From Macquaria australasica (taxonomy: Eukaryota > Chordata > Actinopteri > Centrarchiformes > Percichthyidae), in the NCBI GenBank assembly GCA_005408345.1, contig SEMN01000012.1, forward strand, positions 2,182,501 to 2,246,500: a DNA stretch of 64,000 nucleotides, in the 5' to 3' direction. The translations under genes were made by a program, and so were the position numbers. Under the pieces are notes generated by a model. It saw only the letters and a list, made by a program, of their open reading frames with translations, did no database searches and was not told the DNA's origin. Positions 63,615 to 64,000 of the stretch are shown here, piece after piece; position 1 is the first letter of the stretch; every line of letters starts with the position of its first letter.

Positions 63615-64000
63615 GGTATTTGTATATACATATACATGTGTGCATGTTGTTTGTTAAATGCTATCTGCCTGTCAGCATCCCTGTTCCTGCTTCCTCTTCC
63701 AAGTATCTGCTGGATGTGATCAATCCAAGCCCCACACAGCAGCAGGAAATCTATAGAGAAAAGACAGGCATCTATCCAACCCTCTGTATAATTGGCAGGT
63801 TAGAAGTTCATCCTGCCAGAGAGGCCTATAGGTAATGTGAACCTGGCATACACAAGATTTGAACTCCAAATATACTAAATCTCTCAATTTAGTGAATGAA
63901 AACAGTGTGAAAGGTGAGATAACATCCTTCCTCTGCAAGAGAACAGCATTCATTTCTCCTGGTTAGACCGCCTTATTACTCTCAGGGCGTAATTCCCTGA

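Larger units (their letters stand above)
56146..64000. other. Non-coding DNA downstream of the SET-recombinase gene
   Basis: It contains a GT tract, a purine-rich block at 57.76-57.85 kb, a short tandem repeat and a dispersed-repeat end at 63.5-63.6 kb. Open frames of up to 135 codons on either strand show no recognisable domains. It may still be pard3 intron. Confidence 0.55.

Overview
This window reads as nuclear DNA from a teleost fish. The evidence is split, GT/AG-bounded vertebrate exons in AT-rich non-coding sequence; many long (CA/GT)n tracts; the 3' end of a fish L2-type LINE with its characteristic tail; and several short non-autonomous DNA transposons with clear inverted ends and target duplications. 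There is no bacterial-style gene packing, and I found no CRISPR array, operon, rRNA or complete tRNA.

Two protein-coding genes can be supported. (1) On the minus strand, two adjacent exons of the cell-polarity scaffold gene pard3 (33244-33372, then 24727-25029) splice in frame across an 8.2 kb intron. Everything left of 24727 and right of 33372 that holds no other gene is probably further pard3 intron, because I saw no other pard3 exon. (2) On the plus strand, from about 42.7 to 56.1 kb, lies a multi-exon gene with at least 13 coding exons. All junctions are GT/AG and phase-consistent, and the model totals 3621 nt (1206 codons plus stop from the ATG at 43376). The predicted protein joins a KMT5A-like SET methyltransferase domain, four copies of a 32-residue linker exon, an SV40-type basic NLS-like motif, an acidic region, two zinc-finger-like motifs, a tyrosine-recombinase-like domain with its Arg/Lys/Arg/His/Tyr residues in place, and a C-terminal SANT/Myb-like helical domain. 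This gene is the most unusual item in the window. It looks like a recombinase of mobile-element (Crypton-like) type fused to, or carrying, a histone-methyltransferase module. It is probably nested antisense within a pard3 intron.

Region by region: 1-20.8 kb is non-coding, with a possible TTAA-flanked element at 5.85 kb and a weaker one at 7.95 kb, a GT/CA microsatellite cluster at 9.4-10.0 kb, a near-perfect 51-bp hairpin at 10.53 kb, and AT-core-rich blocks that resemble conserved regulatory DNA. 20.86-21.53 kb is a hAT-like element with a second hAT-like element nested inside it; both have exact 8-bp target duplications. 24.7-33.4 kb holds the pard3 exons and, between them, a degenerate ~133-bp-period repeat (27.6 kb) and a PIF/Harbinger-like element (29.88-30.43 kb). 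34.65-35.18 kb is a truncated L2 LINE. 41.3-41.9 kb holds three GT tracts. 42.7-56.1 kb is the SET/recombinase gene, with a 706-bp tandem array in its introns and exons (45.78-48.45 kb). 55.6-56.0 kb is a pyrimidine-rich simple repeat. 56.2-64 kb is non-coding apart from a GT tract at 57.0 kb and a dispersed-repeat end at 63.6 kb.
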